A stretch of 64,000 nucleotides of DNA from assembly GCA_963769845.1 (NCBI GenBank), contig CAVYNL010000012.1, positions 1 through 64,000 of the forward strand, written 5' to 3'. The DNA comes from JBGQMW01 sp963769845 (GTDB lineage Archaea; Thermoproteota; Bathyarchaeia; Bathyarchaeales; Bathycorpusculaceae). The notes under the pieces are model-generated. The model searched no databases and was not told the origin of the DNA. It saw only the letters and a list, made by a program, of their open reading frames with translations. Shown in pieces: positions 26,304-34,977 of the stretch (positions are counted from its first letter, which is position 1; each line of letters begins with the position of its first letter). Both the position numbers and the translations under genes were made by a program.

Positions 26304-26711
26304 CTAGTTTCTCTTCGGCAGGTTGCCGCGGACATACTGTACTATAGAGTCTGTCGTCGTTCCGGGGCCGAAGATCTCTTTTATGCCGAGTTTCTTCATC
26401 TCGTCGACGTCTTCTTCTGGAATGATTCCTCCGGCGAAGACCATCACGTCTGTGAGGCCTTGTTTTTTTAGGAGTTCCATTATTCTTGGGAAGAGAGTCT
26501 TGTGTGCGCCTGAGAGTATGCTGAGGCCGATGACGTCGACGTCTTCTTGGAGGGCTGTTTCAACGATCTGTTCAGGTGTCTGTCTCAGTCCTGTGTAGAT
26601 TATTTCCATTCCTGCGTCTCTAAGTGCTCTCGCCACGACTTTTGCTCCTCTGTCGTGGCTGTCGAGACCGGGTTTGGCGATTAACACTCTGATTTTTCTT
26701 TTGCTCTGCAT
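26304..26711 (-). CDS. mcmA2: Acyl-CoA mutase small subunit, cobalamin-binding
   Basis: A 135-residue B12-binding domain of a methylmalonyl-CoA-type mutase. The base-off DxHxxG motif is LDSHDRG in KPGLDSHDRGAKVV, whose His ligates cobalt. VDVIGLSILSGAHKTLFP and VFAGGIIPEEDVDEM complete the Rossmann-like fold. I chose ATG 26711 (a TTG lies nine bases upstream). It begins 15 bases after the large-subunit stop. In archaea the two mutase parts are separate genes, as here. Confidence 0.95.
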   Translation of the reverse strand: MQSKRKIRVLIAKPGLDSHDRGAKVVARALRDAGMEIIYTGLRQTPEQIVETALQEDVDVIGLSILSGAHKTLFPRIMELLKKQGLTDVMVFAGGIIPEEDVDEMKKLGIKEIFGPGTTTDSIVQYVRGNLPKRN

Positions 26712-26725
26712 TTTTCTCAAGCCTC

Positions 26726-28408
26726 TTAGATCACAATTAGCTCCTTGTATTCTCCATAAACCTTGCGCAACACTTCGCAGATTTCGCCCAGGGTCGCATA
26801 TGCCTTTACCGCGTCAATGATTATGGGCATGAGGTTCTCGTTCTTTTCGGCTGAACACTGCAGCTTGCTCAGAGCTTCTTCGGCCTTCTTGCTGTTCCTT
26901 TGTCTTCTGAGTTTCTGCAGTCCGAGCAGTTGCTCTTTCTCCGCTTTCGGGTCGACCCTCAGCAGTTCTATGGGGTGTTCTTTTCCTTCGATTAGATAGT
27001 CGTTGACACCAACTATCGTGCGTTTCTTCTCCTCTATCTCCCGCTGGTACTTGTAAGCGCTGTCAGCGATTTCTTTCTGGAAGAAGCCTTTTTCGATGGC
27101 GACTATGGCTCCACCCATGTCGTCGACGTTCTGTATGTAGTCCATGGCTTTCTGTTCCATTTCGTTGGTCAACGTTTCAAGGTAGTACGAGCCTGCCACG
27201 GGATCTATCGTGTTTGTCGCTCCGCTTTCATGGGCTACTATCTGCTGTGTTCTAAGGGCGACTCTAACAGCTTGTTCGCTCGGTAGAGCTAGGGCTTCGT
27301 CAAAGCTGTTAGTGTGCAACGATTGGGTTCCGCCCAGCACAGCTGCCAAAGCCTGCATAGTTGTGCGCGTGATGTTGTTCAAAGGCTGCTGGGCTGTGAG
27401 TGTGCATCCTGAAGTCTGCACGTGCATGCGCATCCACATCGATCGGGGGTTCTTGGCGTGGAAGCGTTCTTTCATTAGCCTTGCCCACAGTCTGCGGGCT
27501 GCTCTGAACTTGGCTATTTCTTCGAAGAAATCGTTGTGGGAAGCAAAGAAGAACGATAGGCGATGCGCGAAATCGTCAACTTTCAACCCTCTTTCCATAG
27601 TTGATTCTACGTAGGTTATTCCGTCATAAATCGTGAAAGCTAGCTCTTGAACGGCGTTGGCGCCTGCTTCTCTTATGTGGTAACCGCTTATGCTTATCGG
27701 GTTCCATTTCGGCAAATGCTTTGCACAGTATTCTATTATGTCTGTGGTCAGCTTGACGGAAGGCTTGGGCGGGTAGATGCAGAGCTTCTGCGCGAAGTAT
27801 TCTTTCAGGTTATCGTTCTGTGTCGTCCCCCCGAGCTTCTCGCGGGGCACACTCTGCTGGTCGCCAACTGCAACGTACATGGCTAGCAGCATCGCCGCAG
27901 GCCCGTTTATCGTCATCGACGTTGTAACCTTGTCCAATGGTATGCCGTTTAGCAGGACTTCCATGTCTCTCAACGACGCGACGGCGACGCCGCAGGTGCC
28001 AACTTCACCGTTTCCCATGGGATGGTCTGAATCATAGCCCATAATAGTTGGATAGTCAAAAGCGATGCTCAGGCCTGTTTCGCCTTCTTTCAGCAGGTAT
28101 TTGAAACGCTGGTTTGTCTGTTTGGCAGTGCCGAAACCTGAGAACTGCCGCATCGTCCAAAGCCGGCCTCGGTACATTGTTGCGTGTACTCCTCGGATGA
28201 AAGGGTACTCTCCTGGGAACCCGAGGTCCTTCAGGTAATCCATTTTCTCCGTGTCCTCGGGCGTGTAGAGTCTTTTCACGTGCATGTTAGAAGTGTTCTG
28301 GAACTCCTTCTTTATTTCGCCCGATTGACTCATCCACTTCGGAAGAGTCGTCTGCTCCCACCTTTCACGTTCTTTACTGATTTCCCTAATTTTTTTCTCG
28401 TCAAGCAT
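26726..28408 (-). CDS. mcmA1: Acyl-CoA mutase large subunit (methylmalonyl-CoA mutase type)
   Basis: A 560-residue TIM-barrel subunit that interconverts methylmalonyl-CoA and succinyl-CoA or a related pair by radical rearrangement. Conserved stretches include the N-terminal LYTPEDTEKMDYLKDLGFPG, TMYRGRLWTMRQFSGFG, GLSIAFDYPTIMGYDSDH, VTTSMTINGPAA, SISGYHIREAGANAVQELAF, HVQTSGCTLTAQQP and IDPVAGSYYLETLT. Exact substrate choice (methylmalonyl, isobutyryl, ethylmalonyl or 2-hydroxyisobutyryl) rests on a few residues I did not resolve. No epimerase is adjacent. It leads a four-gene operon with its cobalamin subunit, chaperone and adenosyltransferase. Confidence 0.95.
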   Translation of the reverse strand: MLDEKKIREISKERERWEQTTLPKWMSQSGEIKKEFQNTSNMHVKRLYTPEDTEKMDYLKDLGFPGEYPFIRGVHATMYRGRLWTMRQFSGFGTAKQTNQRFKYLLKEGETGLSIAFDYPTIMGYDSDHPMGNGEVGTCGVAVASLRDMEVLLNGIPLDKVTTSMTINGPAAMLLAMYVAVGDQQSVPREKLGGTTQNDNLKEYFAQKLCIYPPKPSVKLTTDIIEYCAKHLPKWNPISISGYHIREAGANAVQELAFTIYDGITYVESTMERGLKVDDFAHRLSFFFASHNDFFEEIAKFRAARRLWARLMKERFHAKNPRSMWMRMHVQTSGCTLTAQQPLNNITRTTMQALAAVLGGTQSLHTNSFDEALALPSEQAVRVALRTQQIVAHESGATNTIDPVAGSYYLETLTNEMEQKAMDYIQNVDDMGGAIVAIEKGFFQKEIADSAYKYQREIEEKKRTIVGVNDYLIEGKEHPIELLRVDPKAEKEQLLGLQKLRRQRNSKKAEEALSKLQCSAEKNENLMPIIIDAVKAYATLGEICEVLRKVYGEYKELIVI

Positions 28409-28510
28409 GGGTCCTCATGCCCCAATTTGTTAAATGTGAATGCTCTGAGGCTAACATATCAGCGTTTACCCTAAAATAGATGTTTTCTTATCGGTTCAGA
28501 ACCGAGGATT

Positions 28511-29617
28511 TCAGCTTTCTAATAGGCATGCTGAGGCCGAAAAACCCCACCCATAGCCAAGCATAACGACATTGTCACCTTTCGAGAGTTTGGTCGCTGA
28601 AAGGATCTTCTCGAGGATGAACGGCAGGCTGGCACCAGCGAGGTTGCCGTAGTCTTTGAGGACGTCGTGTGACTCCTGCAGTTTTTCGTGATGGATGCTG
28701 TGATGCTCAGCTAGGGCGTCCAGTATTTTCTGACTGCCTGTGTGGACTGCCCATTTCTTCACTCTTTTCATCTTCGCAACGTTCTTCTTGAACAGTCGCT
28801 CGAGCGCCAACCCTGTGTATCTGACTCCGAGTTTTGGAATTTCCTTGTCAAGATGTGAATAGAAGCCGAACTTGAAGGGCTCACCTGAGCACGTCAGTCT
28901 GGCATAGCCAGCGAGATAGTCTTTCTCCCCGAGATTTGTTACTTCAGCGATCTTGTCAATTCTCATTCCTTTCCCTCTCTTAGCTACTACAGCTGCGGCA
29001 ACACCGTCGCCGAACAGGAAATACTGCATAGCTGCTACCCATTTCCTCAGCTCCAGATTCCTTCTTGCTTTGTCTGTTATTTCGTTGATCTTGTCAATTT
29101 CCATGACTTCGCTCAAGCCTTGGACTTGGTTCTGGAACCAGTAAGAGCTTACGCCTGAGACGCAGATTAGGACATTTTCTTCAGGATGTGCAGCAATGTA
29201 GTTCTCGGCAAGATCTAAAGTCTTGATGAAAGCCGTGCTTGCTATTCCCTGCATGTTAACATGTCTTACGCAGGGATCCAGTCCGAGTTTTGGAACCAGG
29301 AGCTGGCTGAGACCGGGACTCAGAAAGGGATTGACGTCGTATGCAACAATTAGGCAGCCAATGCTCTTGGCTGAGAGTTCCGCTTCTTGAATTGCGTTTT
29401 GGCAGACTTCCTTGCACAGATCGAGGAAGGGGTTTTCGTCCATAACTGTTTCTTGTTTTGAAGAGCCTGCTTGTTTGATGAGGTGTCGAGTTGAGACTCC
29501 AAGATTTAGTACGTTCTGCTCTACTCCATCTGGAAGGGTGCAAGGGAAAGTTTTGAGCAGGTCATTAGTTGAATATTCTTCTTCGGGCAAGGCTGTTGAC
29601 AACTGGACAATGCGCAT
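28511..29617 (-). CDS. KAS III/HMG-CoA synthase-fold protein lacking the Cys nucleophile
   Basis: A 368-residue thiolase-superfamily protein resembling 3-oxoacyl-ACP synthase III and HMG-CoA synthase. The catalytic His (H292 in AVHTGSQK) and Asn (N325 in YGNLAGASLP) and the C-terminal GYGWGFSASA are present. The nucleophile position (usually GxGCSAG) reads GIASTAF with Ser127 in place of Cys. In known members that change abolishes normal Claisen condensation but can leave decarboxylation or another reaction. A TATA box at about 29641-29651 gives a nearly leaderless transcript. It is divergent from a thiolase-like gene that also lacks its Cys, so the two may work together. Confidence 0.85.
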   Translation of the reverse strand: MRIVQLSTALPEEEYSTNDLLKTFPCTLPDGVEQNVLNLGVSTRHLIKQAGSSKQETVMDENPFLDLCKEVCQNAIQEAELSAKSIGCLIVAYDVNPFLSPGLSQLLVPKLGLDPCVRHVNMQGIASTAFIKTLDLAENYIAAHPEENVLICVSGVSSYWFQNQVQGLSEVMEIDKINEITDKARRNLELRKWVAAMQYFLFGDGVAAAVVAKRGKGMRIDKIAEVTNLGEKDYLAGYARLTCSGEPFKFGFYSHLDKEIPKLGVRYTGLALERLFKKNVAKMKRVKKWAVHTGSQKILDALAEHHSIHHEKLQESHDVLKDYGNLAGASLPFILEKILSATKLSKGDNVVMLGYGWGFSASACLLES

Positions 29618-29640
29618 AGTGGAAAGGATTCTGGAAGGAG

Positions 29641-29651
29641 ATTATAAAAGG
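29641..29651 (-). promoter_or_regulatory. TATA box for the KAS III-like gene
   Basis: CTTTTATAATC on the minus strand, centred about 27 bases upstream of the ATG at 29617, predicting a leaderless or nearly leaderless message. Confidence 0.6.
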
Positions 29652-29783
29652 ATTCCCAACTTCTGGGCAGGGAGCGACAACCCTTCATGAGTATTTTCAT
29701 GAAGATGAGCTTCCAGAGCTTCCGTAAGAATATTATAGGGCTTGGAATCCACTAACTACATCTTCGAAAATTGAGGTGGAAGA

Positions 29784-31077
29784 TTGAAAAAAGTCGGAAT
29801 AGTCGCAGGCAGCATTTCAAGGTTCGACAATCCAAGGCATACTCTCCAAGAGGAGATGTGTGCAGAGGCAGTCAAAATGATTCTTGATGACGTTCCAGAA
29901 CTTGAACTCGGCGACTTCATAAGAAAAGGCTACGCGTGCTGCTACTCGTACTTCAGCGACATACTCGAGCAGCAACAGTGCATGCACTGGATAATCCATG
30001 ACTACTTGGGCCTGAGCGGCGTTCCAGCGTACCGAGTTGAGTCCGGTGGAGCGACTCCGATCGACGCCGTGATAAATGCGGCGTTGTGGGTACGGTCTGG
30101 CATGTTTCCAGCGGTTCTTGTAGTCGGCTGGGAAAAAATGAATGAACTCCCCATCCAGAAAGTCAACGAGGCTATAGCAATCGCCGGAGACACGGACTGG
30201 GACTTCGTCTCAGGCTTCACGTATAACGCCTTCTACGCGACGATGGAAGCCAGACGGATGCACGTATATGGAGACACTGAAGAGGATTTGGCCGAAGTGG
30301 CAGTGCTGAATCACAACAATTCACTCGACAATCCCTACGCACAGTGGCCTGCACAACATGGTTTCGGCAAGATTACTGTGGACGACGTTTACAAATCACG
30401 CTTGATTTCATGGCCTTACCGGCAGTACGAATGTGCGATGACAAGCGAGGGTGCTTCTGCCCTTCTTTTGGCCAATGAGGAACTGACGAAGAAATTGACA
30501 GACAATCCCGTGTGGATAAGCGGCGTTGGCTTTGGAACCGACACCATGAGGGTTGGAGACCGTCCGGACAACCCCGCGTGGAAAGGCTTGTACCCAGAAG
30601 ACGAGAAAATCTGGCCCAAGAGCATCCCGAAACCAATGTCACCTTATCCTGACCTGCAGAACTTCGGTTCACTCAGAGTCTCTGCAAGAATGGCTTACAA
30701 GGACGCTGGAATCAAGAACCCGCGGAAAGAAATAAGCTTCGTCGAAATATTCGACCCGTATGCCGGAGTCGTCATCGCCGGTCTGGAAGACTTTGACTTC
30801 TGCAAGAGGGGCGAAGGAAAGAAAATGATACGCGACGGGCGTCATCCAACGAAGCGGAGAGCTTCCATGCCAGCTCAGCGGAGCACTGACAGCGCAAGGA
30901 CATGCTGTAGGCTCAACGTCAGTCGCGCAAGTCGTCGACAGCTACTGGCAGCTCAGCAACCAGATCGGAAAGAAGTGGGGTGCACCAGGTAGGCAGCTGA
31001 GCAAGCCAAAGAAAGCTTTCATACACGGACACGGTGGCACGGGATGCCAAGCAGGCGCCGTGGTCTTGGAGGTGTAA
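29784..31077 (+). CDS. Thiolase-like protein lacking catalytic Cys, one frameshift
   Basis: A thiolase-superfamily protein of about 430 residues when repaired. It starts at TTG 29784 behind GAGGTGGA. The N-terminal frame runs to KKMIRDG, then leaves phase in a GGG run at 30837-30839. Dropping one G restores VIQRSGELPCQLSGALTAQGHAVGSTS and the true end at TAA 31075-31077. The nucleophile site reads RVESGGATPIDAV, aligning Gly89 where thiolases have Cys, while the later GHAVG histidine is kept. It is therefore probably not a classical thiolase. It sits six bases before a DUF35 gene, as do archaeal thiolases that work with an OB-fold scaffold. Confidence 0.82.
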
Positions 31078-31082
31078 AAGAG

Positions 31083-31772
31083 ATGAAACAACCAGGATCA
31101 GAGAAGATACTGAAAGAGAAGAAGATCGATGAGAAAATGTGGGGAGAATGGGAACGCAAAGGCGGCTGGACACCTGAAGGCTGGAAGATTGTCGAGATGA
31201 ACGATGGACCGACGCTGAACACGTTGAAACCTGAGAAGTTCTTGATCGTTCACAGGCCTCACGGCAGCTTGTTCCATCACAGCTACGGCAAAGTTTCGAA
31301 GTTTTTCATGGGACTCTTGGAAGGGAAACTCTATGGAACAAAATGCCCGAAATGCGGTCTGGTCTACTGCCCGCCTAGAGCGCATTGCTTCACCCCGAAA
31401 TGCAGACTTGCAGAAACTGAATGGATTGAGCTTCCAAAGAAAGGCGAAATACATTCATATACGATCATGGCGATCGTTTGGCCCTCAATGGCGCATCTGC
31501 AACCACTCGTGGGAGCAATGGTCAGAATAGACGGCACGAACACGTGCTTACCAATGACCATGAGAGATATAGACCCTGAAAAAGTGAGCATAGGCCTCAA
31601 AGTCAACATAAACATCTCTAAACAGCCAAAGGGCGACCTACTCGACGTCTACGCAACACCGGCAGAAGAACCAGTGGCTCCGAAGAGAACACCGGAAGAG
31701 CTGAAGCGCTTCAGAGAAGACATGGAAAAGACACGTGCCTGGGTCAAGAAAACCCTCGGCGACAAGAAATAG
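31083..31772 (+). CDS. DUF35 zinc-ribbon/OB-fold protein with long N-terminus
   Basis: 229 residues from ATG 31083, five bases after the repaired thiolase-like stop. A charged N-terminal extension (about 1-70) precedes the DUF35 rubredoxin-like zinc ribbon (CPKCGLVYCPPRAHC and a further Cys) and an OB fold (GEIHSYTIMAIVWPSMA, VGAMVRIDG). The C-terminal helix is Lys/Glu-rich. In methanogens DUF35 proteins bridge thiolase and HMG-CoA synthase so that acetoacetyl-CoA is passed between them; here it probably scaffolds the adjacent thiolase-like proteins. The extension is longer than in the second DUF35 protein of this cluster. Confidence 0.88.
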   Translation: MKQPGSEKILKEKKIDEKMWGEWERKGGWTPEGWKIVEMNDGPTLNTLKPEKFLIVHRPHGSLFHHSYGKVSKFFMGLLEGKLYGTKCPKCGLVYCPPRAHCFTPKCRLAETEWIELPKKGEIHSYTIMAIVWPSMAHLQPLVGAMVRIDGTNTCLPMTMRDIDPEKVSIGLKVNINISKQPKGDLLDVYATPAEEPVAPKRTPEELKRFREDMEKTRAWVKKTLGDKK

Positions 31773-31864
31773 TACCTTGGCTTTTTTAGAAAGCCAAAAC
31801 CCAACTTTCTTGAGACTTTCTGCAACGTCTTTCTTCGCAAAAGAAAAGCCGAAAACGCCTGAAG

Positions 31865-31875
31865 AAACTTAAATA
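31865..31875 (+). promoter_or_regulatory. TATA box for the second thiolase
   Basis: AACTTAAATAG, with a predicted start near 31895; AGGAG at 31922-31926 then precedes the TTG start at 31937. Confidence 0.5.
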
Positions 31876-31936
31876 GTCGTTTCCGCTTTGTTTAGCTTTC
31901 CACATAACCTCTGTTGATGTTAGGAGACGTTCACTG

Positions 31937-33109
31937 TTGAACGGTAAACCTTTGGTTTCAATAGTGTCTGCTGGTTTGTCGAAGTTTGGGAAACGTGAAG
32001 GGCTTTATGCAAGAGAGCTTTTTGCAGAGGCAGCGAAAGAAGCTTTTGACCGCTGTCCAAAGCTGGACCCGAAGAAAGATATTGAGGCTCTTTACGTGGG
32101 CCATATGGGCGAATCGTACGAGCATCAGGGACATACGGGGGCCACGATGGCAGATTGGGCGGGGCTAGGTCATGTTGCTGCCACAAGAACAGAAGCTGCT
32201 TGCGCATCATCCGGCGCTGCCTTGAGAACAGCAATTTGCGCAGTACGCTCCGGGCTGAGCGATGTTGTGATGGTGGGCGGGGCTGAGAAGATGACTCACA
32301 GAGCCACGGCGGATGTTACCGAGTATCTGGCCATGGCTTCGGATTTTCCATTCGAACAGTGGCACGGGATGACTTTTCCAGGTTTATATGCTTTGATGGC
32401 CACGGCTCACATGCATCAGTACGGCACGACCGAGCGTCATCTTGCCATGATCGGGGTGAAGAACCATTATCATGGGAGCCTCAACCCGAAGGCGCATATG
32501 CAAAAAGAAATAACACTTGAAGCCGCGTTGACTGCGCGGATGGTGGCTTGGCCGCTCAAATTGTACGACTGCTCTCTAATCACAGACGGCGCGAGCTGCT
32601 TGATTCTGGCCAGGCCTGAGCTCGCGGGAAAATTCACGGACACGCCCATTCAGATCGTCGGAAGCGGTCAGGCCAGTGACACAATCGGGCTTTATGAAAG
32701 AAAGAGCTTCACCTCGCTGGCAGCTGCGAAAATAGCCGCAAAGAAAGCCTATGACATGGCAAACGTCAAACCAGAAGACATAGATGTGGCGGAAGTCCAT
32801 GACTGTTTCACAATAGCCGAACTGATAGCCTATGAAGATCTGGGTTTCTGTATGCCCGGCCAAGGGGGAAGCCTCGTCGAAAAGAGCGAAACGAAACTCG
32901 GTGGACGAATTCCGGTGAACACGAGCGGCGGATTGAAGGCCAAAGGACATCCGGTAGGCGCAACCGGAACAGCTCAAGCATACGAAGCCTACCTGCAGTT
33001 GACGGGGCAAGCAGAAAAGCGTCAGGTGAAAGACGCCGAAACCGCCTTGACGCACAACGTGGGCGGTTCAGGGGCCACAGCCACAGTTCACATCTACAGG
33101 AGAGAATGA
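31937..33109 (+). CDS. Thiolase (archaeal acetyl-CoA acetyltransferase-like)
   Basis: A 390-residue thiolase with the nucleophile Cys intact, C89 in EAACASSGAAL, and the catalytic His in AKGHPVGATG. NTSGGLKAKG and the late HNVGGSGATATVHI are as in archaeal SCP2-like thiolases. It probably condenses or cleaves acyl-CoAs. It starts at TTG 31937 with AGGAG ten bases upstream. Its stop overlaps the DUF35 start (ATGA), so it should form a thiolase-DUF35 complex. Whether it serves the mevalonate pathway or beta-oxidation cannot be told here, since no HMG-CoA reductase or acyl-CoA dehydrogenase is in view. Confidence 0.92.
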   Translation: MNGKPLVSIVSAGLSKFGKREGLYARELFAEAAKEAFDRCPKLDPKKDIEALYVGHMGESYEHQGHTGATMADWAGLGHVAATRTEAACASSGAALRTAICAVRSGLSDVVMVGGAEKMTHRATADVTEYLAMASDFPFEQWHGMTFPGLYALMATAHMHQYGTTERHLAMIGVKNHYHGSLNPKAHMQKEITLEAALTARMVAWPLKLYDCSLITDGASCLILARPELAGKFTDTPIQIVGSGQASDTIGLYERKSFTSLAAAKIAAKKAYDMANVKPEDIDVAEVHDCFTIAELIAYEDLGFCMPGQGGSLVEKSETKLGGRIPVNTSGGLKAKGHPVGATGTAQAYEAYLQLTGQAEKRQVKDAETALTHNVGGSGATATVHIYRRE

Positions 33110-33513
33110 GAATGAGCGAACAAGCGCCATTTACGATAGAGCAGTTTTACAGGAATATCAATCAGGGAAAACTCTTGGGTGCAAAGTGCCTGAAATGCGG
33201 AAAGATACATCTGCCCCCGAGACCATTGTGCAGTGAGTGTTTCTCCAAAGATTTCGAATGGATTGAGATCCCAACTAGCGGAAAGCTGCTCACGTACACG
33301 ATAATTCACATCGCCCCGACACAGTTCCAGTCCATGGCACCATACGCGATGGGAATCGTACAACTCAAGGACGGCTCAAAACTGTCAGGAATGATAAGAG
33401 GATTGCTGTTGGAGGAGATAAGAGTGGGAATGGAGCTCGCGGTCGACTTTGGGAAATGCGAAGCTACGCAACCGTGGCCCCAATGGCCTAGATACTACTT
33501 CAAACCTCTTTAG
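33106..33513 (+). CDS. DUF35 zinc-ribbon/OB-fold protein
   Basis: 135 residues, the compact DUF35 form: an N-terminal amphipathic helix (IEQFYRNINQGKLLG), a four-Cys zinc ribbon (CLKCGKIHLPPRPLCSEC) and an OB fold (GKLLTYTIIHIAPTQF, YAMGIVQLKDGSKLSG, VGMELAVDFG). It is translationally coupled to the upstream thiolase and is its likely scaffold partner. The C-terminus (WPRYYFKPL) is typical. A T-rich terminator follows at about 33529-33548. Confidence 0.92.
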   Translation: MRMSEQAPFTIEQFYRNINQGKLLGAKCLKCGKIHLPPRPLCSECFSKDFEWIEIPTSGKLLTYTIIHIAPTQFQSMAPYAMGIVQLKDGSKLSGMIRGLLLEEIRVGMELAVDFGKCEATQPWPQWPRYYFKPL

Positions 33514-33528
33514 GTAGCCTCAATACCT

Positions 33529-33548
33529 ACTGCTTTTTTCATTTCCTT
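33529..33548 (+). terminator. T-rich terminator after thiolase-DUF35 pair
   Basis: CTGCTTTTTTCATTTCCTTT lies about 16 bases after the stop, a typical archaeal T-tract terminator. Confidence 0.5.
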
Positions 33549-33675
33549 TTGCTGAACAGCATTATGTCTTCCGTCGTTGTGCCCACGTACTCAAGCGCAC
33601 GCGAGCAGTAAAATGCGGAACACTTAAGCCACTGAGGGGCGATAATCATATCATCACAAATGCAGAAAAAGGAAG

Positions 33676-33927
33676 ATGCCAATGAGTCCGTCAAAAAGAA
33701 GCCCGAGAAATGCCAAAAGTAAACGTGGCAGAGGCGTTGAGAAATCCCCAGTTGAGACTGGAAAAGAATACGAAGTGGATATAACCGAAACAAGCCCTCA
33801 AGGGGAAGGCATAGCCAGAATCAAGGGTTTCTTAGTTTTCGTTAGTAACGCAAAGCCCGGAGACCATTTAAGAATCAAAATCACGACATTAGGACCTATG
33901 GACGCAGGAGCAGAAATAGTCACCTAG
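33676..33927 (+). CDS. TRAM-domain RNA-binding protein
   Basis: 83 residues (start ATG 33676 or 33682). A basic, disordered N-terminus (SPSKRSPRNAKSKRGRG) precedes a TRAM OB fold: VETGKEYEVDITETSPQGEG, IARIKGFLVFV, then AKPGDHLRIKITTLG. Stand-alone TRAM proteins in archaea act as cold-responsive RNA chaperones. It is a single gene, with TATA-like ACACTTAAG near 33619. A GCGCGC tract follows at 34001. Confidence 0.9.
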   Translation: MPMSPSKRSPRNAKSKRGRGVEKSPVETGKEYEVDITETSPQGEGIARIKGFLVFVSNAKPGDHLRIKITTLGPMDAGAEIVT

Positions 33928-34060
33928 GACTTAAGCGCACTTTTCAGTTCGACCGATTTTCACACCTCGCACGCTCAACTCTAATTACTGGTCATTCCAG
34001 AGCGCGCGCCCTAACTAGCCGATTTCTTTAAGACTGCGCTTTTTTAAGAACTACTGTTTT

Positions 34061-34084
34061 GCATTAGTGGACTAATGTAGAACT
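34061..34084 (+). promoter_or_regulatory. Palindromic promoter element, copy 1
   Basis: GCATTAGTGGACTAATGTAG contains the perfect inverted repeat ATTAGT-GG-ACTAAT (34063-34076). It sits directly upstream of TATA-like TTGTTAAATC and the small zinc protein at 34132. A near copy lies before the next zinc-ribbon gene at 34406, suggesting a shared regulator. Confidence 0.6.
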
Positions 34085-34131
34085 TGTTAAATCCTTGCTT
34101 GGAAGATAGCCATTATACGGAAGGCGAAATA

Positions 34132-34311
34132 ATGGGCGATCACCGATGCGAGAATTGCGGGAAGATGTTCTACACCCGGTATGTGCAATACATAGGCAAG
34201 TGCTTATGTCCAGAATGTAGGGGCAAATCGGGAGCAGCCAAAAAAGAAAAGGAATACGGGGAAGCAAAAGAATACTGGGAAGCGAGGAAAAAGGAAGTGC
34301 GGGACTGTTGA
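34132..34311 (+). CDS. Small zinc-ribbon protein (59 aa)
   Basis: ATG 34132 to TGA 34311. It has one four-Cys zinc ribbon (CENCGKMFY, then CLCPECRGK) followed by a Lys/Glu-rich helix (KEKEYGEAKEYWEARKKE). I prefer this start to ATG 34084 because the zinc domain then begins at once and the leader contains the TATA box. It is probably a small nucleic-acid-binding or regulatory protein; no family name is recognised. It shares an upstream palindrome with the next gene. Confidence 0.65.
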   Translation: MGDHRCENCGKMFYTRYVQYIGKCLCPECRGKSGAAKKEKEYGEAKEYWEARKKEVRDC

Positions 34312-34405
34312 TTGCTTCTTTTGGCACAGGGGGGAGGAACGCGAGGGTGGCTGCGACTAGACTTTTCCGAGCAGTTTCTGTTGATAATCTCTCCATCGAG
34401 TCTTA

Positions 34406-34429
34406 GCATTAGTTGACTATTGTAGAATG
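34406..34429 (+). promoter_or_regulatory. Palindromic promoter element, copy 2
   Basis: GCATTAGTTGACTATTGTAG matches copy 1 at most positions, with the imperfect inverted repeat ATTAGT-TG-ACTATT (34408-34421), just before TATA-like CTTAAAAAC and the zinc protein at 34473. Confidence 0.55.
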
Positions 34430-34472
34430 ACTTAAAAACGCGGAGCAGATACTAATAATGGGGTTGTAAGCT

Positions 34473-34658
34473 ATGGTTCGGTGCTCATGTGGAACAGATA
34501 ACTTGGAGAAGAAATTCTGCACGGATTGTGGTAAGCAATTAATGTATGATTGCGAAAAATGCAAGAAACTTGTAGCTATAACGGAGAAATTCTGCGGAAC
34601 ATGCGGGACCAAGAACCCTCATCATGATGCTAAAGCATATAACACACACCCGCGCTAA
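34473..34658 (+). CDS. Double zinc-ribbon protein (61 aa)
   Basis: Holds two closely spaced zinc ribbons: CSCGTDNLEKKFCTDCGK and CEKCKKLVAITEKFCGTCG, the common archaeal double-zinc-ribbon plan, then a short tail with His residues. Such proteins usually mediate protein or nucleic-acid contacts. It has a TATA box at about 34430-34438 and the palindrome shared with the gene at 34132. No specific role can be named. Confidence 0.7.
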   Translation: MVRCSCGTDNLEKKFCTDCGKQLMYDCEKCKKLVAITEKFCGTCGTKNPHHDAKAYNTHPR

Positions 34659-34678
34659 GCAGATTCTTTCTCCTTGCG

Positions 34679-34804
34679 TTATTGCCCCCCAAGCAGCTTT
34701 TCTTGGTAGTCTCGCCATTGCGTTTTTACGTAAGGCCCTAGACTTTCGATATCGCTAACCCCCACGAAGGGTCCATCGATGTTGATCCCCACTGCTAGAT
34801 TAAC
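34679..34804 (-). pseudogene. C-terminal gene fragment, unknown family
   Basis: An open stretch without a good start, reading GINIDGPFVGVSDIESLGPY then VKTQWRDYQEKLLGGQ before a stop. It is protein-like and looks like the end of a larger enzyme, cut off upstream by an in-frame stop. I do not recognise the family. It lies in a spacer with other remnants. Confidence 0.35.
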
Positions 34805-34943
34805 TCAAGACATCGTGTCTATAGTATGTCTGCGTCCTGAAAGCGAAATTTCAACTGATTCGTTGCTTAATAACCTTAAAGGAATCATGGTTATCCAATC
34901 GATTCTGACCAGGTCATTCGCAACTTACATCACATTCGAGCCA

Positions 34944-34977
34944 CAGATTTGTTGGTTGGCTAGGGTAAAGTTTTATC
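34944..34977 (-). repeat. Partial duplication, copy A (3' end of zinc protein gene)
   Basis: CAGATTTGTTGGTTGGCTAG, continuing into GGGTAAAGTTTTATC. It overlaps the 3' end of the gene at 34960-35142 and is repeated imperfectly at 35427-35461. Confidence 0.5.
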
